NCBI GenBank assembly: GCA_037367355.1
Contig: CM074698.1
Span: 310,001-374,000 of the forward strand
DNA: 64,000 nt
Direction: 5' to 3'
From: Neoscytalidium dimidiatum
Taxonomy: Eukaryota > Ascomycota > Dothideomycetes > Botryosphaeriales > Botryosphaeriaceae
Within the stretch, counting starts at the first letter, position 1; each line of letters begins with the position of its first letter. A program made the position numbers and the translations under genes. The notes under the pieces are model-generated. The model made no database searches, had not been told where the DNA came from, and saw only the letters and a program-made list of their open reading frames with translations. Of the stretch, positions 48,708-60,711 are shown in pieces.

Positions 48708-49591
48708 ATGGTTGCCGCCGACGACGACGACGCTGGCTTTCTTGCCAGCTTCTCCGAAGACTTTGTGCAGCTGCCGCAGTACAAGGCCGCCGGCACCTCG
48801 ACCGTCGACTTCGACGGCCTGCTCAGCCCGCCACTCAAGCTGCACGAGGACCTGAAGGGAGGATGCGGCGGTCAGCTTTGGCCCGCCGGCATGGTGCTGT
48901 CGCGCTACATGCTGCGCCAGCATAGGCACGGCCTCCAAGGCCGCTCAATGTTTGTACGCCTCAGAAATGCCCTCAGCTCTGCGGGCTACGAAGCGCTGAC
49001 GTCCGCGGTTACGCAGAGTTGAGCTGGGTGCTGGAGGCGGCCTCGTTGGCCTAGCTGTCGCCCTCGGCTGCCAATTCTCCCCCGACGAGAAGCACCCGCT
49101 GTACATTACCGATCAGGAGCCCATGTTTGCCCTCATGCAGCAGAACATCGCCCTGAACGGCCTTACCGCTCGCGTTAAGCCAGTCATCTACGATTGGGGC
49201 ACCGCACCTCCCGCTGAGATCCCTGTGCCGCCCGACGTGATTTTGGCTGCCGACTGCGTCTACTTCGAGCCCGCTTTTCCCTTGCTGCAGAAGACACTGG
49301 AGGATCTGATAGGCCCGAATACCGTGTGCTACTTCTGCTTCAAGAAGAGGAGAAGAGCGGATCTGCATTTCGTGAAGGCAATCAAGAAGACCTTCGACGT
49401 GCAGGTGGTGGAAGATGATCCCGATAAGGAAGTTTACGGGAGAGAGAACATATTCTTGTGAGCTTAAAAGGTGGGATTTCTGACATGGTCCGTGCTAACA
49501 ATATGGCAGGTTCAGGATCACGAAACGCAAGAACGGAGCGGTTCTGAATGGAGCGGCCACGAACGGGGCAATCTCGAATGGGACGGTTTAA
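48708..49591 (+). CDS. EFM6: Protein N-lysine methyltransferase, METTL21/EFM6 type
   Basis: Three exons with introns of 67 and 52 nt give 254 aa. The N-terminus has DAGFLASFSEDFVQLPQY, then a GGCGGQLWPAGMVLSRYM segment typical of the family (the GxxWPxxxxL motif). After the first splice the SAM-binding motif I is VELGAGGGLVGLAVAL. LYITDQEPMFALMQQNIALN supplies the acidic loop, and ILAADCVYFEPAFPLLQKTL is the post-motif with the D-C-V-Y signature. The protein continues through YFCFKKRRRADLHFVKAIKK. EFM6 methylates a lysine of elongation factor 1A in yeast; this substrate is assumed by homology. The last exon adds a short Asn/Gly/Ala-rich repeat tail (NGAVLNGAATNGAISNGTV), which is not part of the fold. 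Confidence 0.88.
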
Positions 49592-50422
49592 CGGACGCGA
49601 GCTGATTCCAGCATCTCATACATCAAACCCCTCCTTTTTTTTTTTCGGTGAATGGCGAATAACAGGAGACAAGAACAGCATAGAGAAAGAACTCCGGAGA
49701 AAGGCGCTACTGAAAGATGGACAATGAGATTAGACATGTGAAGAACAACGGTTTCTTTTCTTGAGAATTTGTGCAAAAGACGCCGGCCAAATCATACTGA
49801 TATGAAGGGGGGTGGGGTTTCGATTTCCGACAGCCTGCTGGGGAGCCAGTGCGCGAGATGTTGTGCCTAGGTGATATACATTGCTTCCACAGATATTTTG
49901 AAGTTATTCTCCGCTATGGGCTTATAGATATGAGGCGTATCTGAAAGACCATGAACTATCTTTGTTTTTATCATTTTGCATCCGGTACAGCGGCGGGGTT
50001 TTATTCTTGGTATCTTTGATTATGGGCTCAGCGTCGTCACGCTTGAAGTCGTCACGCTTGAAGTCGTCACGCTGTTGTTCTCCCGTGTTTCCATATCCTT
50101 CTCTGCTGCTGGTGAGTGGTCACTCTCTCCATCCACCCACGCGGAAGAGCATGTTGTTCTGCTATCACTCTGATTTTGTTTACATTCATAGCCAGTCTTA
50201 ACACATTGCTTCTGCCGCCGCATATGCTACTACACGACTTCAACGCATCCTCTCATTCTAGCCCTCCGACACCCACTTTCTGAGTTTGCCCTCATCATTA
50301 ATTGTAAATCGAAGCTTTCGGCACTTATTCCGTCGCCGAACCTCAATCCAAGCTTCCAAACCCTCTTATCCTTAAGTCTTGGTCCTCTCTGCACCGTCGG
50401 ACTGCACGCCGACCCGACAACC
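49592..50422. other. Intergenic region with a 15-bp tandem repeat
   Basis: It contains the 3' flank of the EFM6-like gene and the promoter of the next gene, with a C/T-rich stretch near 50240-50400. A T-run lies at 49636-49645, and the tandem repeat is at 50033-50073. Confidence 0.5.
50033..50073. repeat. 15-bp tandem repeat GTCGTCACGCTTGAA, 2.7 copies
   Basis: Two perfect copies and an 11-base partial third copy lie head to tail about 350 bp upstream of the 877-aa gene. Confidence 0.9.
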
Positions 50423-53195
50423 ATGTCAGACAAACCTTCTACCCGCGCACTGCGCTCCTCTACGCGCAGTGGCGCCAACGACACAATTACGTCACCCAGT
50501 CCAGCTGCGTCTTCCACACCGGCTGTGTCCTCAAGGTCTATGCCTGCGACCGGTCCTCGGAGTCTCCGCTCTTCCACTCGCATAGCTAGCTTAGCCGCCT
50601 CGGAGACGCAGCGAGATGGTCAGCAGCCCGCCACACCCACAACGGACACGGGCAGCAGCAAGAAGGACAGAGCTTCATCGGTGAAGAAGGGCAGCCAAGC
50701 CAGCGCGTCAGCGAGCAAGAGCAAGAAGGACACCGCGCCTGCCGGCAAGAAGAAGAAGGAGGTCGAAGAAGAGGACGGGCACGCGCCCGCAGGCAAGAAG
50801 GACGCTGCACCAACAACGAACAGGAAGAAGACAAAGGGCGAGGATGAAGAAGATGAAGAAGACCACACCCCGACAGGTAAGAAAGATGGGGATCCCGCGA
50901 GCAAGATGAAGAAAGACGACGGCAGCAAGCCTGTGACGCCCGTGGCCGGCAGTTTGCGCTCGTCTAGCCGCATCGCTGAGCTCACTGCTGCTGCCACCGC
51001 TGGAGCCGCTTCACAGGCTGCTGAGACCGGTGCACCAAATGCTGGTAGCGGCACGTCGTCCAGCACACCCGCCACGTCGTCAATCGGCAGTGCGAGGAAA
51101 GAGAAGACAAAGACGGCTGCGGCTTTGGATGTGACTAAGAACACGGCCACCACGTCGACCAAGCCACTCCGCTCCTCCAGCCGCATCGCCGAATTGACTC
51201 AGCATGGGAGGAGCGTGGAGACGGCGGATGAGGTTGATCCAAGCACTCCGAGTGCCGGCGTTGGTGCATCTGCGCTTGCGCCTGGAACAGCCAGGCAGAC
51301 GAGGAGCAAGGCCACCACAACGCCTCCTTCGTCAACACCCGTCGCTGCGGGGGAAGCAGATGCCCATGCGGCCGTCGTCATCAGCGGTAAGAAGGGGGAA
51401 AAGAGAAAGAGCACCGCAGCCGCTGAAGGGCCCGCGAATGCAGCGTCGAAGAAGAGCCACAAGGAGGACGGCGACAGCGCTCCGACGACAAGCGGTACCG
51501 CGGCTAAGACGACACGCAGCAAGACCACGACTACCACTGCAGTGCCGGAATCGGGCCCGAAGACGAAGATAGTCCTGAGGATGAAGGAGAATCCGAAGGA
51601 TGATGGGCCCACCACCACCGCTGCGTCCGCCCGGGTAGTCGAGCCCGCGGCTGCTTCGTCCTCGCTCTTGCGCCAACCTCCTCCTCCCCCTTCGTCTCCG
51701 GCTACTCCCAACCGCCGCCGCCGCGCCCCTCACGTCCCGTCCGCCTGGCCCACTCCGCTCTTTCGCCACAACGACTTGCACAAGTGGTTGGTCATCTCCG
51801 AGGCCCCGGACTTCGCGGCTGTGACGCGGATGTATGGCGAGGTGGCGGGTTGGCCGGTGCTGCCGAGGCGAGAGGAGTTTCTGGATGCGTTCAAGGGGGC
51901 GGAGTTGAGGGGTGCGGTGAGGAGTTTGAGGGGGATGGTGGGGTGCGCCGGGGGCGTTTTGGAGAGGTTGGCTCGGAAGGTGCAGGAGTTGGGGGAGGGG
52001 GAGGATGGAGATGTGGTCATGGGCGAGGCTGGTGAGGCTCAAGGCGTTGTGGAAGAGGCTGGTGCTGGCGAGGGTGGAAGGGAGATGGAGGGCGGCTCTG
52101 ATGCTGACGACGAGGAGAGTGACGAGGACGCGGACGACAACGGTCGTGCGCTTCTTGGAACGATTCGTGGGTATGTTCTCGTTTTCCTTTCCGTTTCGCC
52201 GTTCCGTCTATCTTGTCTTGCTGCTTCAATGCTGCACACTACCGCTTCGTTTGACAATTCTCAATCGCCGCTTATTTTTGATGAGTCCGGCACAACGCTG
52301 ACTATGTAGGCCCTCCAGTGTCACCTACAAATTCAGGAACGTCACCCAGCGCACCGCCGCCCTGAAGGCTTTCCGAGCCGCTCTCAGCGTCCCCGGTACG
52401 ACCGACGAACAGGCTCATGCCGCTGCTCAGAAGGAATGTGGAATGGTGCTCGCGAGGGAGGCTGACGGCGTCAAGGTCAGGAACGGGTCGACCGGCCAAG
52501 TGGAGACGATTGCGCGTGGCCCAGACAGCCCTAACGCGTCCGTTGGCAAGGCTGCGTCTTCTTCTGCCGATGGTGCGGCTCAGGAAGCTGGCCAGCATCC
52601 GAAGGATGTTGCTGTGGTATCCACTCTGCATGATATCTCCTCGGGCTCGTTCAACGCTCGCTCCGCGCCTGCTCCCGCCGTTACAAGCGTTCCTGATGAT
52701 CAGACCCACGACGTCGACATGACGGACCCTTTCATCGACCGCTCGGACCTCGGCGATGGCACCAACAGAACCGCATACCTTGGGCAAGCTGCTCTGTCGC
52801 CCTTCCCTACAATGGCTGAGCTGGAGAAGCAGTTCGCGCAGAGGCCGCTGTGGAGGATGACGGTTGCGCAGATGCGGAACGAGATTATGCGGCTGTGCGC
52901 TCTAAGGGAGAGGTTGGTTGCGGAGGGAGATAGGATGAGGGAGAAGGTCAAGGTTCTGGAGGAAAGAAGGAGGGAAGAAGCTGATGGGAGTGGTCTCGAT
53001 GACCGGAGTGTGAATGCGGATGTGGATGATGGTGGTGGTCGTGATGATGGCCCGGACGCGCAGTTGAGGCGCGAGATGGCGAGTAGGGAGATCTCGGATG
53101 TGGATGCGGAGCTGTTGGCGTTGGCGGATGGAGTGGTGGCGGAAGGTGAAGGTGCTCAGGCTGGTGTAGAGAATGATGGCATGGAACTGGACTGA
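50423..53195 (+). CDS. Disordered hypothetical protein with repeated SLRSS(T/S)RIA motifs (877 aa)
   Basis: Two exons (50423-52170, 52310-53195) give 877 aa. The first ~430 residues are Lys/Ser/Thr/Ala-rich with blocks such as SKSKKDTAPAGKKKKEVEEE. A short motif recurs: RALRSSTRSG near the start, SLRSSTRIASLAA, SLRSSSRIAELTAA and PLRSSSRIAELTQ. After a poly-Pro stretch comes a compact segment, SAWPTPLFRHNDLHKWLVIS, then FAAVTRMYGEVAGWPVLPRR, which looks like a folded helical domain. An acidic region follows. Exon 2 begins PSSVTYKFRNVTQRTAALKA and ends in a helical segment (MTVAQMRNEIMRLCALRERL) and an acidic tail. The basic, repeated motif and acidic regions suggest a chromatin or nucleic-acid related nuclear protein, but I do not recognise a family. 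Confidence 0.78.
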
Positions 53196-53583
53196 GTCGA
53201 TCCTTGAGCGGTAACCGGAACTGATCGGAGACGTAGCGACACCGACGATGTAGGAATGAGCTTTTGGAAGCTTTGAGTTGAAAAGGACTTCTTGGGTGAT
53301 AGCGGTAGTAGATTGATAGGAAGACGTAAACTCTGTAGCTGCGATTAGCCTATTAGCTTGGGATACGAAATGGGAAATAAGAGACAGTTGTCGTGACGCA
53401 TAGTGTTTCGTTCTATTCATGGCTCGTTGAATATGTCTACATCCACCACAGTCGTACAGAAGACATATTTGTAAAAGCTCCCGCAATTGCGCTCTCCGAT
53501 CCTCACTGCGGCCCTTGCCCTGCATGCTGTATACAGCAGGCGCAGGTGCGCGATTGCAAGCTATCTATCAACCCACCTTGAAT
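53196..53583. other. Short convergent intergenic region
   Basis: The 877-aa gene (plus) and the Hv1-like gene (minus) end toward each other across 388 bp. Nothing else is seen. It probably carries both 3' untranslated regions. Confidence 0.5.
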
Positions 53584-54317
53584 TTAATCCCCCCGCAGCT
53601 TCTTGACCTCATCCCGGAGATCTGCGTTCTCCTTCTCAAGAACTTCAATCCGCTTTTCCAAGCTCTCCATTTGTTCCTGTGCACCAACGCTAAGCTCTTC
53701 GATAATTTTGAAGACACGCCAAAGACGGAGGACGATAATCAATGAGGCGGCTTCTTCAACGGGACCGCGAAGAAGGACGTCGATGACGAAAGAAGCAATG
53801 ATGACGAGAGCATCGAAGCAATGGAAAAGAGACTTAAAGTAGCTACGATGCGGGAAGATAAGCACTTGAATCGGGAAATTTCAGAGTGAGCTTGACGTAC
53901 GAGAGGCCAAAGGCCCAGACAGAAGCAAGCAATTCAGCCATGAAGAGGCAGGAGAAGACCAGACTAACGACGCCAAGAGCTTCGAGGGCATCGTTCCAGC
54001 CAGTGTGCGACTTCTTACTCTCGCACACGAACAGCTGGATGACAAAGTCTATCATTGTGGCATGTTTAGAGTCGAATTTGCGAAACTCCTGGCATGCGTG
54101 GCCTACCTGTGAAGATGCACGTCACATCGGCTACGACGAGCGCCAAGACAGCGTAGTGACCCGTTTTGGAAGTCAAGAAGCGCTGGGTCTGGCGACGGCT
54201 CTCGCCGATGGTACTATCGGTCGAGGGCGAGATGAAGCGCTGTAGACTGCGATCGGTGAACTCAGTGAAGGTTCGCCTGCTTCCGAGAAGCGGCTGCGTC
54301 TGGCCCTCTTCGTCCAT
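53584..54317 (-). CDS. Voltage-gated proton channel, Hv1/HVCN1 type
   Basis: Three exons with two 58-nt introns give 205 aa, in the usual size range. The start is MDEEGQTQPLLG. Four membrane segments follow. S1 is AVLALVVADVTCIFTDFVIQ, with Asp64 in the place of the selectivity Asp of human Hv1 (D112). S2 is VVSLVFSCLFMAELLASVW, with Glu109. S3 is FDALVIIASFVIDVLL, with Asp130 and Asp141. S4 is SLIIVLRLWRVFKIIEEL, with Arg159, Arg162 and Lys165 spaced by three. There is no separate pore domain. The C-terminus (EQMESLEKRIEVLEKENADL) is a coiled coil that should dimerise the channel. It should extrude protons when the membrane depolarises. The third S4 charge is Lys instead of Arg. It is divergent from the PABP2-like gene, 467 bp apart. 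Confidence 0.92.
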
Positions 54318-54784
54318 GGCGGTGACGGACAGCAGCGGATATGAGAGGTGCGGGAGGAAGGCCAGAGCTTTGAACAAGAAGGGTGGTAGGATGACGTGCA
54401 GGAACAATGTTGAGAAATAGGAAATTGATGGAAACCAACGGTAGCGAAAGCAGGACAGCAATAAAGAAGAGCTTGGGCGGCGGATGGTGTTGAGGTGTTC
54501 GCATGGGCGCTAGTGGGCTTAGCGTCCAGGCAAGCGGGTCGGACCCCGGCGGGCCCAAGCTTTCGACGCGACTTCCCAATTCCACCCCAGACGTGGGAGC
54601 TGCCTACGCTTGCGCCTACGCCCTCCGCGCTCCTTCCTAATCTCTGCACCCTCTACGCCCGCCGCCTTCGCACCACCGAAAAGGCCGCTCTTTTTTTCCG
54701 CTCGTCGCACCGTGAGTCTGCCCTCAGCAACACCCGCGCCGCCACACCCCGGCATCCTCAACACGACGCGCCTTGTCGCTAACA
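54318..54784. promoter_or_regulatory. Shared intergenic region of the Hv1-like and PABP2-like genes
   Basis: The start codons of the two genes point away from each other across 467 bp. A CT-rich run on the PABP2-like side (54600-54770) fits a plus-strand core promoter. Confidence 0.45.
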
Positions 54785-55935
<1,151 letters not shown>

Positions 55936-58900
55936 ATAGTTTCTCGTGCAAGCTGCCTTCAGCGCTTTAATCAGCGGCTTCGACTACTTTTGGTTACTTC
56001 TAACAACCAGCTTCTTCCGAGATGCAACCTGGTAAGGTGTGCATACATCGGCTCACTCTCAGATGACGCGGACGAACACGCAAACATTCTCGAGGAACAG
56101 GAACATAGGGCTATGACAGATCAGGGAGAAAATTGGATTGGTTGCATAAAGATGAAGAAACATGGGAGAGAAACCGATCACCAAAATCTGGCCTTCTTTA
56201 CGGCACCAAAAGTTTTTGGGGACATACACATTGTATGCTTGAGCTTCTTGAGGTTGACGATGCAGTGAGGAGCGAGGCCTTTCTCCGTGAGAGATCGGAG
56301 CACGTACAGGAGAAAGAAGTAAAATCTGAAGGGAAGGAGTAGTCTTATTCTGATGTACCTTGGTTCCGATCTGAGGGTTTGGGAGGATTCTTCTTGCCGC
56401 AGAGCTGTCTGCGCCGACTACTTTCTTTCTTTTTCTTTTTCTTTCTTCTCTTTTCTCACTTTCATTATCTGTTTTCCATTCTCCCTTTTGTTTTGTTGCT
56501 TTTCTGCTTCGAGGATCTTAGTACCCTCGACTCTCCCTCCGGACAAGAAAAAAAAGAAGGCATCATTATCATCACAATCGTCACGTGTTGTTCGCACGAA
56601 AGAAAGGGAAAGAAGGACGAAAAAAAATAACGTCGCTGCAGTGGACGCAGAGAGTCGGTCCAACATCGCAAGAAGTCACACCTAAAGAAGAAAGAGGTTT
56701 GGTACACCTATGGACGGGATCGGTAAGTCAGATTAGCCCTGATGAGCTGTCGAAGGTAAGTGCCAGGAGTTTTGAGTCGAACAGATGAAAAGACGTCAGA
56801 AGAATAGAAAGAGAGAGAGAGAGAGAGAGGAAAAAAAAAAAAACGAGAACGGGAGGGACGTCGATTATTGAAAGACTTTCGCAATCACTTCTACTTTCCG
56901 CGCAAGCATTTCTCCGCTGTCAAAGCAGGAGGGGAGTACTTTCCGGCCGCCCTTTTACCCGCCCTCCCAACAGTTCGGAGGACAAGTTGCGGCCACGGTC
57001 GTCTCGGTATGGTTCGAGACGCGTGCTGCAGATGTAATTGGCTGTACTGGTGGTCTGAGCAATGTGGGATTTTAGGATGACGGCTTTCGCGGGCATTGAC
57101 TTTGCCTCGGAGCGGAGCGCCCTAGCTATGCGCTCCAAAGACATCCTCATTTTTGCGGCGGATGGTTCGCGACGCGAGATTCCTGGTACCTGGTAGAGGT
57201 TGTGGATGTATGCATATGCTTCCATCGTGTTCTGGCTGACGGTGGCAGGTGGCGTGGTTGGTCCATGCTGGTTCCTCGCTGACAATGGTAAGTACAAAAG
57301 GCTGGCCTAGCTTGGGTACATCGTGCATGTCTGGATGGTGCTAGTGATTGGAGATTAGAGGCTCGGTAGGAAGGTGACGGTCCACGGGGAAGCAGGTAGG
57401 TAATATTCAAAAGTTTGATTCATTGCAGATCTACCATCTTCCGTCCTATAATGATTATGCCCTGGTTGCGGTTACGAGCACACTAGCCCTGCGCCCAGCA
57501 AATCATGAATGTGCTCGCTCACCGAACTTGTTCCGTGGGGTTTGCCTTCGTGTCTATACCGGCTTAACTAGCTGTGTAGCTTTCCTGGTTCCACCCTCGC
57601 TATGCGGCGGGCAGGTATACCTTCTCTGATAAGCAAAAGTGCTAGGGAGTGCTGAGAAACTTATCTGTTTGCAATGGGGAGAACGCAAGAAACAGTGTTA
57701 GTCATGTGTCTTGGCTGCTCCATGTTTCAGCGTAGTGCTGTTGCCAGTAGACTGGCCGGGCTCTTCGAGGAGTTGAAACATCATGTGCGTGTGCGCGGTC
57801 GGCTGACGATCCCGGATTGCTGAGCTTCTTTAAGTAGCCCGGATCAAAAGAGATATACATTTTCACGCGAACACGTAGGCCTCGAAGGGCAGTATTTCAG
57901 TGCGGAACTTCCAACGGTGGAGATATAGAAATATACGACTGTGCACACGTCTGTCCATTCTTATGTCTAGTCGCCGGGATTAAGTTTAGGTCTAGATAAT
58001 GCTGGTTCTCCTTTTCTGCTGAGTGATGAAGAAGACACGCAAGAGTGGGCATCAGTGTGGCATTAAATTGTATACAAACGATGGCGAAGCCCAACTTCTG
58101 GAACTGCTTTCCTGAGCAAAGAGGATCTATCTTGAACGAGTTGTATAAGATAGAAGACGTATGGGAGTGGTCATATCCGTTGGGTTATTTCCCACTGGAG
58201 AACAAGAATCTTGCTGCAAGCTGGAAAGGATTGCCACACAAGCTGTCTTCAGAATAGTGACCTCGATGCTCGTCGTGCGCATACCGGTGCCGGCTGACCA
58301 CCTGGACCTATTGACGCATTCAGAAATCATGCGCACGATACTTTCTCATTTGAGTTACAAGCTGGCGGCTGCAAAGTGTCTCGTGGTATTATGATTATGA
58401 GGAACTTTGCTGTTTCAAGATCAGTTCGTCTGAAAGGCTACAGTCTAAGGCGGTTGTGCAACAGCATGAACATGCATCAGGGAAGCACAAGCATATTCCT
58501 CTGTCTGCCGTTGGGTCTCCGTGACGCTGGGAAATCCCTGCTCCGACCTTCTGGACCAGTGAAGAACACGAAGTTAGGACGGTGCGTTTCGCTAGGTAAT
58601 GGAGAGAGCCAACAAGCACAGCCAATGAAGAAATGATTTATTAGCAGGTGGTGAACAGCAATAATCACGACGAACGTCAGAAAACAGAAGAACAACAGGG
58701 AGCGCAGAGATGCCGGCTGGGATCTAACGAGGTTACGCAACGAAAAAGTTAATGCGCCTTTGGCTTTAAAGCGCCTTAGTGTCTTATAATGCATCGGAAA
58801 ACTTCTAATGATTTGTCAGTCTTATATATACAGATATGGATGCAGCAGCTTCTCGACTGCGTCTAGAGTAGTCACGCTAGCTTTGCACTGTCAAGGACAT

Positions 58901-59305
58901 TGTGGCGCGCTGCTGCCTGATAAGCAGTCATGTTTTGTCCTTTGACACCACGTTCGCGGAGACCTGGAGAAGGGTGCAGTTTAGAAAGCACTTGCATGTA
59001 TACAATCGCGCATCATGCGCGCGCATTCATTCTCCTCACTGAGCCTCCCATCATCTGTACAAAAGAAAAACGCCGTTTGCGAGCTGGAACGAATTCAGAA
59101 ACAGAGATCTTCTCCTCTCCGGACACCGGGTATACGTGACAATGGGATAAGCAGCAACTTTCTGCCGTTGCCGCATGCAGGGAAAAGGAAAAGCACGACG
59201 TGTATACAGGAAACCTCCCAGAGGAAACCAGACAAGACCGGTTCTTTCAACAAAAGACGTAGGGATCAGACTTTATAAAGGGAAAAAAAAAAAAGAAAAT
59301 CCGCT
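55936..59305. other. 3.4-kb stretch without recognised genes
   Basis: It begins with the 3' flank of the PABP2-like gene and ends with the 3' flank of the Pep12-like gene. Between them open frames are short. A pyrimidine-rich tract at 56420-56510 and a GA/poly-A tract at 56809-56843 are the only notable items. Confidence 0.4.
56809..56843. repeat. (GA)n microsatellite followed by poly-A
   Basis: About ten GA units are followed by a run of thirteen A, in non-coding sequence. Confidence 0.85.
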
Positions 59306-60279
59306 TCAACCCAACACAACAGCCAAGATCACGATAGTCAATACAACAGCCAAGATGAGCAGCAGGCAGCAAGCCTTGTTACGGGCAGCCTTTTGATGCC
59401 TGCTGGCAGCAGTAAGTTCGACATGAGCGCCACGGGTATCGGTGCGCACGCCCTCAACATTCTCGCTGATGATGTCAAGCTGCTCGCCCTGCTCGTGTAC
59501 CATGTGGGCGACGTCACGGAACAGCTCATTCAGCTCGCCGACCGACTGCTCGATGTTGCGGATCTCGGACTCGCGCTCGATGATCAGCGACTCCTGAAAG
59601 TCAACCTCATCCTGCGAGGCGAGGCGGAGCTGCTCCTGTTCTTGGACATGTTGCTGCTGGTGGGAGGAGGTTGTCTGTTGGCCGTGCTCGTGCGAGTCCT
59701 CAAGGGCGGCGCGAGCAGCGGCGGCGGAGCTGCGCTCCTTCTCGATGGCGCGGCGCTGGAGGACTTGGAATTCGGTGAGGGAGGCTTTGAATTCGCGGTT
59801 GAGTTTGCCTTGGGTGAATTTTTGTGATGGCTGGGGAGAAGCGGAGGTGTTAGCTTGTTGCTTGTTGCTCTGTGCAAACATCTGATACATGTGTACATCT
59901 ATAAAAAGAAACACCGAGGCGTTGAGGCGTCGGGCCCGTCTTGCAGATGTCGGAGCAGCTTAGGCAGATAGGATGCACATACACCTAGGTCGGGCCATTG
60001 CTGGACCTTCTTCAGGCCTTCTCCGACTTCCTTGAAACCAGAGCTGGTCTCTTCGATGATATCACGGACACGCTCGCGGACGCGCTCCGTCTCGCGCTTG
60101 GTGCCGAGAAGGGCAATTTGGTTGGATAGACGGGTGACATTGGAGGTTAGGCTGAAAAGCTGATCGGACAGCTGGGTGGTGAAGCGCTTGAACTCTGGAT
60201 CGTCGGCATACTCGGGATCGTCCTGTCGTCGCCAGGTAGTTGGCTGCGACTCTAGCCGGGACGAGTCGTCGAAAGACAT
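59306..60279 (-). CDS. PEP12: Endosomal/vacuolar t-SNARE of the syntaxin family (Pep12-like)
   Basis: Two exons with one intron of about 152 nt (GTATGT donor) give 273 aa. It starts MSFDDSSRLESQPTTWRRQD. The N-terminal Habc-type helices are FKRFTTQLSDQLFSLTSNVT and GTKRETERVRERVRDIIEET, then SQKFTQGKLNREFKASLTEF. The SNARE helix runs from about residue 180 (IIERESEIRNIEQSVGELNE, then LFRDVAHMVHEQGEQLDIIS), with the central Gln expected for the zero layer. The C-terminal tail (ACCLLLILAVVLTIVILAVV) is a single membrane anchor. These features define a Qa-SNARE of the Pep12 group, acting in fusion at the late endosome and vacuole; Vam3 is the close alternative. It is divergent from NDC1, 432 bp apart. 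The splice joins PDLG to PSQKFTQ. Confidence 0.9.
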
Positions 60280-60711
60280 GATGTGCGATTTCGTGATGCG
60301 TAGAAGATGGCAAGGGTGTTGACCAGACGATAGGTGGGCGAAGGATATGTAAGTGGGCTGAATGCGGGTGCCTGATGTTGGTTGTTGTGGGTGGTCGGTG
60401 GTGATGCGGCGGTTGTCGGAGGACGTTGGCGCAATGCCGCGCCGCCAGTGGCAGATGACATAGTACGTAGGGCTGTGCACGGACCCTTAGTCTTGGCATG
60501 TGTTTTGCTTGCCGCGAAAGTCAACACCAGCCCGAGCTCTCCACGCGCCTACCGACCCGCTCATCTTCTTCTCTACCACCGCGTCACACGTCCTTCCTTC
60601 TCCTCTCTACCACGTGTCATGGACTGAGCTTGACCTTCGCTACCTTCAACCACTCTTGTTCCACCCCTCAAGCCAAACCCGTCGAATTACAAGCTTCAGA
60701 ACGCTGCCATT
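60280..60711. promoter_or_regulatory. Shared intergenic region of the Pep12-like gene and NDC1
   Basis: The two genes are divergent across 432 bp. The NDC1 side (60540-60620) is C/T-rich, as in fungal core promoters. Confidence 0.45.
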
